From Xanthostigma xanthostigma (taxonomy: Eukaryota > Arthropoda > Insecta > Raphidioptera > Raphidiidae), in NCBI GenBank assembly GCA_963575645.1, contig OY754464.1, positions 8,060,001 to 8,124,000 of the forward strand: a DNA stretch of 64,000 nucleotides. Direction: 5' to 3'. The notes below the pieces were generated by a model. The model had not been told where the DNA came from. It worked only from the letters and a program-made list of their open reading frames with translations, and did no database searches. Within the stretch, counting starts at the first letter, position 1; each line of letters begins with the position of its first letter. The position numbers were made by a program, and so were the translations under genes. This document shows positions 11,639 through 23,200 of this stretch, one piece after another.

Positions 11639-12129
11639 ACTATTTCACACTCAAAGCTTTGTTTTCTTAGATTCCCTGGTTTGAAACTAATTTTACTGTA
11701 CATAATATTCGATTATAAGGCAATGAGCAATTAGTCACGAACCTTAATTACAGTTGTCGTCATTATGCCTTTGGTAGAAGAACAAAGTAACATAATCCAC
11801 AGGATCACGTTTGCACAATACAGAATATGTTACCAACTTCGGCGTACTATGTAGCTCTCTATAGGTGCTGATGTCCTGATACATTATTACGTTAGTTATT
11901 AGATTCACCCAGCACTAAGTTACGGGGTAACACTTCACCGGAAACATCTTAGAATCTCTAAATGGACTACGCAAGTTGTCTAACGTCAAAGTGAATATCC
12001 GGTTGCTTAATTCAGTTTCTAAGTTAAAACCTGTCCGTCGCGTCGCGTCTGATTCGTGCTAACGGAAAATTTATGTTGCAATATAAACACTTTCGTGGGC
12101 GCTAACACCCCATAACAAAACTATAATCT

Positions 12130-12620
12130 ATAATAATACTACATTATAAAGCTGAAGAGTTTGTTTATAATACATTTTACATATTATAACATGGTATGGT
12201 TGTCCGGTGTCTGTATATATAGTAACGGATTACAAAATCCACATACTGTGAGAGTTGTTTTTTAATGAATTATACAGACGTCAGCTCAATTAATTCAAAT
12301 AATTAAAATCGTAAGTTAGTCTGTAATTGAACTGTTTTAAAGATTCCTAGAGCGAATTTTCAGTTTTCATCACTTTTTTCTGTTTATATTTTTTTGTACC
12401 TATTTTCTATTTATACTATAATATATAAAGCTGAAGAGTTTGTTTGGTTTAACCCGCTAATCTCAGAAATTACTGGTTCGAATTGAAAAAAAAAAATTTG
12501 TTGGATAGTCCATTTATCGAGGAAGGCTATATAATATCACGCTACGACCAATAGGAACGGAGCATCAATGAAAAATGTAACACAAAATTTGTCCGCCCGA
12601 AAAAAACTTTTGAACGGTAA
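12130..12620 (+). mobile_element. Helitron-derived fragments
   Basis: TATAAAGCTGAAGAGTTTG occurs twice (near 12,151 and 12,424). The second is followed by GCTAATCTCAGAAATTACTG and TTATCGAGGAAGGCTA, as at 1,479. Ends are not resolved. Confidence 0.55.
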
Positions 12621-12639
12621 CTGAGATCAAATTGAAATT

Positions 12640-13990
12640 TCGACACAACATATATCTCGGTAAACTAAGATGAATGTGCATACTCGTGTAGGTACTTAAT
12701 AATTTTAAAAAAAATTGAAAAATAAAATAAACAATAATAATAAATAAATAAAATAAAAAGAGTTACGAACAAACTCTGCTAATATAAACAGGTATAGCGT
12801 AATAATTATCGTGTAAAACGGCTTTAGTTTATTAACTAGAACACCACTGATACCATTATCAAAGTATGTTTTTAAACATGGGAAAACCACAAAATGATAT
12901 TTAAAAAACCGGTTTATTTTTAGGCGTGCGGTAAATGTTATAAAGTATTATTAATTATAAATTTTTACTTCAGAAAAAAATACATCTAACCCTCGATTTA
13001 CACGGTAAATGTCGCGTGTAAATTGTAATCGAGAAAATCGACGCAATTTAAAGTTTATAGACAAATTACAGTTTGAAATTATGAACTTAGGTTTTACAAG
13101 CTGCTAATAACACAATATAAATTTTCAGTACTTAGTGAAAGAAGGCAAAAAGAAAACATTTTTGCAAAGCTGGATTTAAGTCTCACATTTGTGACCAGCA
13201 AAGCACGGAAAAAGTCTGAAGGCACCCATGTTATTTAAGGGAGTAGCGCACATTAGTCCTGCAGCACATACAACCAGAAACCAGCAAGTCAGTAACGACC
13301 GTTGCGTCAGTCGATTGCATGCAATTTCTGTCGAGCCGTGATGGACAGCGAGTGGTACGTACCTACAGTGCGTTACAAATAGCTGTGACATAAATTGTTC
13401 AGTCGGTGCAGTAATACCGAGGTAACTGTAGAGATAGAAGATAAATGAACTGTGTAAATACTAGTGCAGTGCCGTTTAATAAACCATTGAGTGCAATTAT
13501 ATAAATTTGGGTTAACATAAATAATTTCTTTAGTTAACAGATAAGTGTGCTGAATAATCTTTGTTGTGTTTATGTGTTGTAAATATTTTGTGTACATAAT
13601 TAGTGACTTTATATTCTTCACTACTTGTTCTTTTATTTTATTAGTTTTGTTTCTGTTACGTTAGAAAAAGACTTTTTGTTTGTGTGTTTAACGGTTTTGT
13701 TAAACGTTTGTTATTTTAAATAAATAATTTCCACCACGAAATAGAACAGTTTTGTTACAATATATTTATGCGGATGTTTACGATCACACTTTTAAACCAG
13801 TCACTGCACATTTTTCAGTGCTTTATGTATATATACAATAATAATCAATTCATGCGCAAATATTTAAAACTCTGTGTTCACACCATTCGGTCTTTCAATG
13901 GTTTATTATAAATCACGGTGTATAGATTTATTTATACGCAAATTGAATAGCCGAGCGTGTAGCGACGCCGTGGTCTTTGTGCCGTTTCTA
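12640..13990. other. Unassigned AT-rich DNA
   Basis: Nothing supportable; a slightly GC-richer patch at 13,170-13,400 has short open frames but no splice-consistent coding signal. Confidence 0.4.
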
Positions 13991-14469
13991 TAGGCTACTT
14001 TATTTCAAACCCCCGACACCCAAGTTCTAATAATCCAGGACTCGATGAAAGCACCAAACCGGATTTGAAATTATTAAAAAAAAAATGTGGAAGCCGGCTG
14101 ACCTGTGGACTAACCCTAAAAAAACTGTTATATAGGGTGACCAGTAATTGCTCGTATTCCTCTCGAGAAAAGAAACTATGACTAATTTGGAATAATTTAA
14201 CCTTATCACTTGGGGGTCGAAAATGTGTCATTTTTTAATGATAATGACACTTCTGTGAAGATTTTTTTTTATTTATTGTAAGTTTTAACACACAACATAG
14301 CGTTGTTTTTAGCTTTAGGAAGGTTAGCCAATTAATAAGCTATCAGATCATTGAAAATTTCAGGCCAAATGTGAAAATATTTTATTTTTTTATTTTTTAA
14401 CTCCCGAAATTAGGATTTTTGTAAAAAGAAAACCGAAGTAGATTTTCTCACAAATGACGCGTTTCCGAC

Positions 14470-14962
14470 CCCCAAGTGAATGGGGGGGGGGCATGTGTAC
14501 GCACATTCATTTTAGTTTACCGAGATGAATGTTGTGTCCAAATTTCATGATGAAAATTTTTTTCGGAGAGACAAATTTTGAGTTACATTTTGCAACATTT
14601 TTCTTTGATGCTCCGCTCCTATTAGTCGTAGCGTGATATTATATAGCCTATAGCAGTGCATGCGGCACACCAATGCATAGATTGCGGCCCGCAGAGCCGT
14701 TAAAAAAACATTGAGTTTAATACTATTATAATTATTCTAACAATCGTATTTTATTAATATTTTTTAACATTAAAAACATACGGCCCCCGACTTAGTACAA
14801 AATAGATAATGTGGCCCGCAATATCATATGAGTTTGACATGCCTGACCTATAGCCTTCCTCGATAAATGGGCTATCCAACAAAAAAAAATTCCAATTCGA
14901 ACCAGTAGCTCTTGAGATTAGCGCGTTCAACCAAACAAACAAACTCTTCAGCTTTATGTCAT
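14470..14962 (-). mobile_element. Helitron-derived copy, minus strand
   Basis: On the minus strand: CATAAAGCTGAAGAGTTTG, CGCGCTAATCTCAAGAGC and TTTATCGAGGAAGGCTA, then after a hAT insertion TATATAATATCACGCTACG. The homologous copy at 43,180-43,522 is uninterrupted. Confidence 0.65.
14654..14845. mobile_element. hAT MITE inserted in Helitron
   Basis: 192 bp, CAGTGCATGCGGCACACC to ...TTTGACATGCCTG, flanked by GCCTATAG and ACCTATAG (7 of 8 match). Removing it restores the Helitron sequence. Confidence 0.78.
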
Positions 14963-15144
14963 ATATATTAATACGCTAAAGTTAAAGATGTTTGCCTCCC
15001 TTTTTGGAAAAAACCTCACAATTTCTCCACATAAATTATATATCGTTTTACAGATAATTGCTTGCTCTACTGACATCGACAACTAAAAAATTTATTATTG
15101 CTTTTGTTTTTCTAAATTAATTAAAATACAGCAACACTGAATAA

Positions 15145-15440
15145 CGTCTGCCATCTGACGGTTTTATTTTTGAAACAACGTTAACACTTCATCTGACCTT
15201 CATATTGTAATACAACAGACACAATACTGCATACTGCCATCTAACGGCTTTAATTTTGAAACAGCGAGCAACGCTGAACAACGTCACAGCAATGCTGCAT
15301 GATGCCATCTGACGGCTTAGCTCAACGCTTTTGCTACTTGCGCCTCTATGTGACAATTTTAGTAAAATATTTCTTCGATCTGTCATTTGAGCTTCATATT
15401 GTAATACAACAAAAAGAAGAACGTTATAAGCAGTGTGCAA
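15145..15440 (+). repeat. Degenerate repeat of TGCCATCTGACGG units
   Basis: TGCCATCTGACGG or a one-base variant occurs three times (15,151, 15,234, 15,304), the first two followed by TTTTGAAACA. CTTCATATTGTAATACAACA occurs twice (15,199 and 15,392). The spacing is irregular. Confidence 0.6.
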
Positions 15441-16060
15441 AATTAGAAAAGAATTGAATACCTGCAATCATATTTAAAAAATAATTTTGTAAAGTGATAA
15501 TTATTTATACTTATTTAGTGCGAATAATTCGCACAGATCACACTAGTATTAGTATAGAAGTATGGATATAGGCACTTAACACACATATTTTTTTTATTTT
15601 CAACGGGAAGAATAACTTCACAATACGATAATTGGACACGTTCTAACTAACACTGAATATATTAACGCGTACATAATCCTGTATGTCCGAAGCGTGATAC
15701 GAACCAGTGTCCTGTCAGTTACTAAACAACTACAAGGGCAACATAAATAGTAATGTAGTAACATACGCAAGCAAGCACGCAATATGGAATCAATTACCGT
15801 ATGTATATAATATATTAATTATATAAAGATGCGTTCACACTACGCATTTGCATAATAGAATTAGCAACTCGCTTACTACCGAGAAAAACACATCCATTTA
15901 CTTCTATGCACACGTTTTTGAAGTAAAACTTCTTTAGGCGCAACTTGAGAGTAACTCATGTCTCATTTCGGAATAGGAAGTATTCGGACAGAAGTAACGT
16001 GTTTCCGCATTTTCCGCTATTTAAAGGCACTGATTGACAGATAGCTGAACGAAAAGTGAA

Positions 16061-16345
16061 ACATAGCTACGGACGCAATCCAATTTTGTGATCGGTTTCC
16101 GCTATCTACTGATATATGGCGGCATCGAAACGCATCTCTAGGAAACATAGCCACGGACGTAATTCAATTTTGTGATCGGTTTCCGCTATCTACTGATAGA
16201 TGGCGGCATCGAAACGTATCTCTAGGAAACATAGCTACGGATGCAATCCAATTTTGTGATCGGTTTCCGCTATCTACTGGTAGTTTGCAGCATTAAAACG
16301 CATCTCTAGGAAACATAGCTACGGACACAAACCAATGAGCATATA
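16061..16345 (+). repeat. 84-bp tandem repeat, ~3.4 units
   Basis: ACATAGCTACGGACGCAATC starts at 16,061, 16,145, 16,229 and 16,313, an exact 84-bp period. Each unit carries TTTCCGCTATCTACTGATA and GGCGGCATCGAAACG. Within a unit CCGCTATCTACTGATAGATG can fold on itself. Confidence 0.9.
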
Positions 16346-16373
16346 GCCAACGTAAAGAGTACGCGCATTCATG

Positions 16374-17100
16374 CTTTAACTATTCCAACCCACAAGTGAG
16401 GAATGGTACTAGTTTAGGTCAAAAATCAGTTTTCAAAATATTACTCTATCTTATCGTTTTGAGGTTCCCCGAATCCAGAAAAACATATTTTTGGAGAAAC
16501 TCTGTGCATCTGTGAGCACGATACAGGTCAAACAGATAAGCGGATTGAAACCAAATTTTGGGGGGATGTTTGGTATGTATTGTTTTTGGGAAAAATCGGC
16601 GCATGCGCCAAAGAAATATATGCTACAACGATGTTTTTTTACAAAATAATGGTATATTTTTCATAACGGCTTATTATTCTACTTATTTTTTCAAGAAAGT
16701 TTCGTTAATACATTTCTTTTCTAAACTTAATAGTTTAAGAAATATTTTGAAAATTAAAAAAATCAGCTGTTCTTTTGTTTTATGGATCTGTCAGAATTAA
16801 ACTAGTTAAGTAAATAAAATTGGTCGATAATTTTATTTTTTGAAGAGTTCTAATCAGACGTTAATCAAAGATTTACACAAGTTAAGCATGCTTTGATTAA
16901 TTTTTACATGACGTGAAACATATTCTGTAGGTAACCATGGCAACGAATAGCAAATATCATATTGAATACTAGCCATTACCCGCCTCACCTCACACGATAT
17001 CAGAAATTTTATTTTCTTTATTATACTATATCAAATGTCAATATTTTTGAAGTTGGAATGGTCGCCCAATTGAGTGGAATTTCTTAATATTTTGTCAAGA
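16374..17100 (+). mobile_element. Composite repeat ending in transposon-ORF upstream region
   Basis: Begins with the CCAACCCACAAGTG repeat, continues through GAAACCAAATTTTGGGGGGA and the GCGCATGCGC block, and from about 16,720 matches the zinc-finger ORF's upstream region up to ATGTCAATATTTTTGAAG (17,037) and TTTTGTCAAG (17,099). The frame is broken. It abuts the donor of the exon at 17,120. Confidence 0.6.
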
Positions 17101-17119
17101 TATCATTGCGGTAACTTAC

Positions 17120-17259
17120 CGTTTGCGAAACACCCGCCGACTGTGAACTGCCAGTGGCGGCGTCCGACGAAGACGACTGTCCATGGGGGGCGCGCGTTCT
17201 AGGCGAGTCCCCCGGTGTGGAATGGGGTGTGGCCTCCACCGCTCTACTCAACGGCGAGT
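17120..17259 (-). CDS. Ser/Pro-rich exon 4 of Ser/Arg-rich gene
   Basis: Encodes SPLSRAVEATPHSTPGDSPR and ends ...SQSAGVSQT at ACG|GTAAGT. Its base composition is far more GC-rich than its surroundings, which is typical of coding sequence here. The acceptor is TTTGTTGCAG. The incoming G completes GAC. A transposon-derived segment starts about 19 bases beyond the donor. Confidence 0.83.
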
Positions 17260-20200
17260 CTGCAACAAACACACCCTCGTTCACATATGCTTTGCAAACC
17301 ACACTCGTCAAAAAGCGGCTCCCAGTCACGCAACGTCTATACGGGACTCTGCGTAAATAGTGACAACTATTTTTCATTTCGACAATCCTATTTGTCTTGT
17401 TTATAACATATTATAATAAAAATATTCTCAAATAAACTAAAACAAATAATAACACGAGGCTGGTTTTGCCGCTAGAATCGTTGCTGGCACTTGTGCTGGC
17501 TGACGCGCTGGCTGCGAAGATGGAAATGACGTCGCGGCGGGCTTCACAAGATGGATATCAAAATTAGAACCAGGGCTATTTTTTGTACTTGTTTGTCTGC
17601 TTGTTGTAAGCAAGAACCAATCAGGAAACGGTATCTTGCCCACAAACAAACATGGCGTCATAGTGTGTTTTGTTCAGAGACAATAAACGTTCACTTTGGT
17701 TAACATTCGACATGGTCAGTGCGCGCACAACCAACCCATCTATGCAAAGCCAGTTTCAACACACGCATCGTGTGAAGCGAACACATAAAATCTTGAAACC
17801 TAGCAAGGAATCTACAAGCAAAAACCTGCCTCCTGTTCAGCGACCTTAAGATTCTATCAAAAAAAAATAAGAAAAATAATAAGCAAAAAATAATAAGAAA
17901 AATCGCAGAATTGTAGACAAAAATATTAGATTTATTTAGTTTTCGTCTAAATAAATCTAATATTTTTGTCCACAATCCTGAGATTTTTCTTATTATTATT
18001 ATCATCATCACGATGGACGCGATATCTAATATATATCTTAGCAAAAAAATTAATATATATTCTGACATTTTTTCTATGAGGACAATTCTGGCTACTAGAT
18101 TAGTATATACAAATAATGTTTTTGATAGTTTTTTTACAAGCCTTTATTCGGAAATCTGAAAATTTTGAATTCGCATGGCGAGTAAAACGGACACGCACCC
18201 CGTGGGTTTCGTACAGTTAATTTCACAATTACTTTCTTGAGAAACTTTTCTACTTAGAATTAGAAAATAATTATATTTCTGCTTTATTTGTGCTATGAGA
18301 TTTTTCTTCGTACCAAATTAATTTTTAAGTGAAGCTTTGAAAAAAAAATATTTTTTAAATTATAACAGAATCTCGAAAAAACAACTGTTTATTTATAAAT
18401 TATTTCAATTTAATATTAACGTTTAGAACAATAAAAATATCATTTGCCTGCTAATCGACACTTTATTGGGTTCATTTAATTTTCAAAAAAATACTAGCTC
18501 AAAGATTCAGTCATTATTTATATAACTTTCCACCAAGCGTAAACTTGACATTACAAAAATTACCTATATAAGCCTGTATTAGTATTAAAATTAAAACTAT
18601 AATTAATTATTATTAGTAACGTAATGTCAACAATTCCTAAACAACAATTGACCCGTATAATATTTAAACTACAACAAGATTATTTTCAGTAAACCTTTTG
18701 CCACTACACTTTGCAAACCAATAAAAAAAAACAATTACCATTTTACTGTGAAATTAGCTGATATTTCAAACATGTTTGTGCGTTTACAATAATTACATGC
18801 AACGAATTGTACACTGATTGTTTCAAAAATAAAAATTGAAGCATCGCATTGTCTTTAGATGTCACAAAACGGGTATGAACATCACTAACTCAATGTAATA
18901 CTATGTATATTTACCATTCCAAGTTCCAACCCACAAAAGTGGGGAATGGTACCGACTAATTTAGGTCAAAAATCACTTTTCAAAATTTTACAATATCTTT
19001 TCGTTTTGAGGTCCCCGAATCCAAAAAACATTTTTCGAAAAACTCTGTGCGTCTGTTAGCCTGTGAACACGATACAGGTTAAACGTATAAATGGATTGAA
19101 ACCAAATTTTGGGAGGATGTTTGATGCGTAAATATGAAGAGCCCTATTGTTTGTGGGGATAATCGGCGCATGCGCAAAATTCATATATGCTATAACGTTA
19201 TTTTTTTAAGATAACAAAACGCAGTTTTGACGAGAACTTGGCCCATTTTTTTATGTTTTTGGTGGATTTGTATTTATGAAACATTTTGTATACATGAACT
19301 GGTTACAACAGGATAGCAGGACACGTAATGCTATTATAGCATACATTTATCATTGCTGTTAAATTTAATTAGTTCGAATCTGCATATTCCATATTCGCTA
19401 ATTCGGGGAATTGTGAAATCTGTTTTTTGGGAGTGTATTAACAATTAAAAATACAAAACGATATTCGCTTTCAAATCCTGCAACGTGAATTAACGACGTG
19501 TCGTTTGGATGTCCAAGGTCAAGAATAATGACTTAAGCTGGAGTTTTCAAAGAGTGGCCTCAAAAACAGGGGGTTTTTAGTCCGTTTGGGGGTCCGCAAA
19601 TTGAATTATTTTGAAAAATCGTGGTTGGAGTAAAAGAAGTACCTGTACTCCAGAAAGAAACTCATATAGCGGTCCGTTTTAAAACGAGTAAAGCTTCAAA
19701 TTAATTTTACAACAATTTCGATCTCTCAATTCCACTATATACACGGTATCTCATTTTAAATTTTATTCTAAATTTTCTCACAAGGGATGAGGCATAGAAA
19801 AACACTTCTCGGATGAAAGTTATATCAACGGGGTCGAACTGTGAGTTTTGTTGTTTTTCTCAATAGAAGAAGAAATCTTTATTTACAATAATAATTATTT
19901 ACAGCTATTTACAATTTAATATAGGGGTTTCAGCAAAATTGCTATAGCCCACCTGAAAGAATAAATGATTAATTAATTATTTGTTTTTATCAATTTTGAA
20001 TCAATTAGATTGGCAAAAAAAATTTAAAAAAAAATAACCAACTATGTAATAATTTTAGTGAGTGCCATTTACGTTATTTAGGATATTGTAATTAATTATA
20101 TAATATAATTATATATTATACTTAATTTAACATTACAGTTTATTTTAGTTATTTTACAGCTATTTAGGCACCTATGCCGAGCATACGCAGTCCTACTGTA

Positions 20201-23200
20201 ACAGGAGATGTTTGGTTCTTTTATGTTTGTATTTTTTATATTTGTCTTGAAGAGATTGCAAGTTATAGAGTTACCTATACTGTTAATTAGTTTATTGCGA
20301 TTTAGTTTACATCTGTCGAAAAAAGTTATGGATAATGATTTTATAAAGTCTTTTATGGTAAGAATTTTGAACGACTCGATTTTCTCAATAAAATCATATT
20401 ATAGAATATTTAATATTTTGTAATCTCGCGCGCTTTTTACGGCGTTTCTCACAGTCAAAATGGCCTCTAAGAGGGACAAGAGGCGCTAGTGTAACCGCGC
20501 AATCTAATAAATATAATATATATCTATGAGTTGGCCATGATGTGTAAAAAAAATGTAATAAGGAAAACTGATGTTAATTATATATACCATAAAATTCAGA
20601 TCAACCATTATATAAATAGCATAACATAAAAGGTACGTGAGAACTATTTATTTATCAATTATGACGTACAATATATAAATAATTAATTTGCTTACACTGA
20701 CAGCGGAAAATCAAATTATGGCGCCAATGGTTTTGATTTTCCTTAAATCGCCATCAGCGAAACAGCCCGGAACACAACAAACATTTCCAGATCGCTTAGT
20801 TTTGCCCATGTTTTCTTTGTAATTAAAAAACTTCATAAAATTATAACTATTTTCACTTTTAATAAACATTGCTCACTGACATACGGAAAATTTGAGGTTG
20901 AAGTTTCCCCTAGTGGTCACCACAAACGCTCGCATCGAAAAATTTGTAACTCCGCCTCCTTGCACATATAGCCCTATGGCATTCAGTTACGAAAAGGACC
21001 TTTTTTTGATCTTAAACTACACAAAAAAAGTTTTTTTTTCATTGGGTTACTATAAAAGAGGTCATTTCTTTTCACACTTTATAAAACTTAATTAAAAATA
21101 TTGATTTTTTTGCTTTAATTAAAGAAAAAAAATATCTAAGCCCTTGGACCGCACAAGTAAATTTCAAATGGGACACAGTGTAATAGAAAGCTGAAAAATA
21201 TATTTTTCAATAGTTGATATCAGCGATAAAAATTCCATAAAGGGTTAATGATAACTTATCATGATAAAGATACAATCAAATGTCAGCGTTTCATGTTTAT
21301 AAAAAATCTATTTTTTGAACCTTGTCCGATTTCGGACATTGCCCGTAACATATATACATACGTTTGGGGTGTGTTTAACGATAGTAAGTAAGTATACGTT
21401 TCTCTTATATAATCATTCATCAAATTACAATATCGTATTACGTCGATATACATATCTCCCTTTTAACTGCTAAGAGAAACAAACAAATTATCTTCGACAA
21501 CCGAGTAAACAAGTCGGTAACTGAATCGGTATCGATCATTTTCCATTCATAAGCATTAGCACTGAAAGAGTCAAGGGTGAAGCTCAAAGACGTAAAATAT
21601 AAATGGACCTAGCATTCACAATATTAGTAAACACGACGTTGTGATCACAACATCCAATACGAGAGAGAAGCGCTCGTCTTTTTCCAAATACCGATAACAA
21701 ATAGGTATGCAGTTTTGAACGATATAACAACGACAATTAATAACGTTTATTAATCTTGGGATCCTTTATATGGACTACTCTATCTGGCGGCGAATCTTAC
21801 AACTATAATCAGGTAAACAATATTATGAATCGCACTGTGAATCGGTACTGTTAATCGTGATTTTTTTTTATTAAAATAATAAAAAACCTTGAATAAATTA
21901 ATAAATGACTTATTATGGAACCTGCGAAGTTTTCACCTCGTACAAAAACAGTAAAAGGCTGTTATAGTACCACGTCATTTTAATGCAGATGATTAAATAT
22001 TTTACCAAGTAAGTAGATATTATACTTAGTCTTAATATTGAAAACTTAATTATTGAATAGTTATTAACTTATTATTATTAAATAACATTAATAATTTTGA
22101 TAAAAAAGAAATAAAGTTGAAAATACATTTTTACAGGTACAATATTTTTAGGTTAGTAAATCACCTGTTGCAATAAAGTAATGTTTCAATAATATGTTTG
22201 CAACGTTCTTCAACACTGCATTGATATTATATCTTTATTTACCACTTTTATTTCATGTGGATTACTCTTTAAATCGAAAGTTTGTAAACAGAAAGGGAAA
22301 GCATTAAAATTCACCTTACTTGAAGGTTCTGTTTCACATGAATTTTTTCCTAATTTTATGATATGATCGGCATTTAAATACATGTTTCCCTTCAAGAAAA
22401 TTCCTTTTTCGATGATTTGTATCAGCCCAATCACATATTGTGCTGAAACTTATCATTTTATTGCATTTGAAAAAATTCACAATTACAATACTATAGGGAC
22501 TATGGGAAATTTTACCCCGTCGTCGCCATAATTTAAAGCTGCGCCTATTTAAGAGTATTCGTCCCTGCAAATACCCCCTGCACCCTTCATCTCAAATCTT
22601 TTCCTCTCGCCTAAAAACGGTTCGCGCTCTCCCGACGCTATTTTTAAAGCTAGAGGGTTCTGGTAAACGCCAAATGAAAGACAAAGAATCAGACTACAGA
22701 TCCTTCAGGCGAATTTTTTAAAAAATAGTTCCGCCTACGTGTGAAATATTACGTAACTTATTATTTTTTCCAAAAGTTTGTAAGTTTTTTCAGGAATTTT
22801 TTTTCAAAAAATTCGCCTGAAGGATCTGTAGTCTGATTCTTTGTCTTTCATTTGGCGTTTACCAGAGCCCTCTAGCTTTAAAAATAGCGTCGGGAGAGCG
22901 CGAACCGTTTTTAGGCGAGGGGAAAAAATTTGAGATGAAGGGCCCCTGCACCCTTCATCTCAAATCTTTTCCCCTTTTGCAGGGACGAATACTCTTAAAG
23001 GAACCCAATTGTTGATAAAAATACAGTTTAGATTTTAATCAAATTCAACTGATAAAAATACACGCTGAAACGATTATTTTGCACAGGTTTAAGCCAAGTT
23101 GAGTGCCCACGTTTACGTATTTACAACGGTATTATTTTCTCTGCAATATTTTATTATCGTCTTCTTTTCTGAGAAAGAAATGTATATTATGGCATGATAA

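Noticed and set aside
13176..13391. Minus-strand 71-codon frame with Cys residues
   Set aside because: No consistent splice sites or phase with the neighbouring exons, and no recognisable motif.
16061..16345. CRISPR-like periodic array
   Set aside because: The whole 84-bp unit is repeated with no unique spacers, and the genome is eukaryotic.
20208..20423. Hydrophobic 71-codon frame
   Set aside because: AT-rich chance frame overlapping a foldback arm; no splice context.
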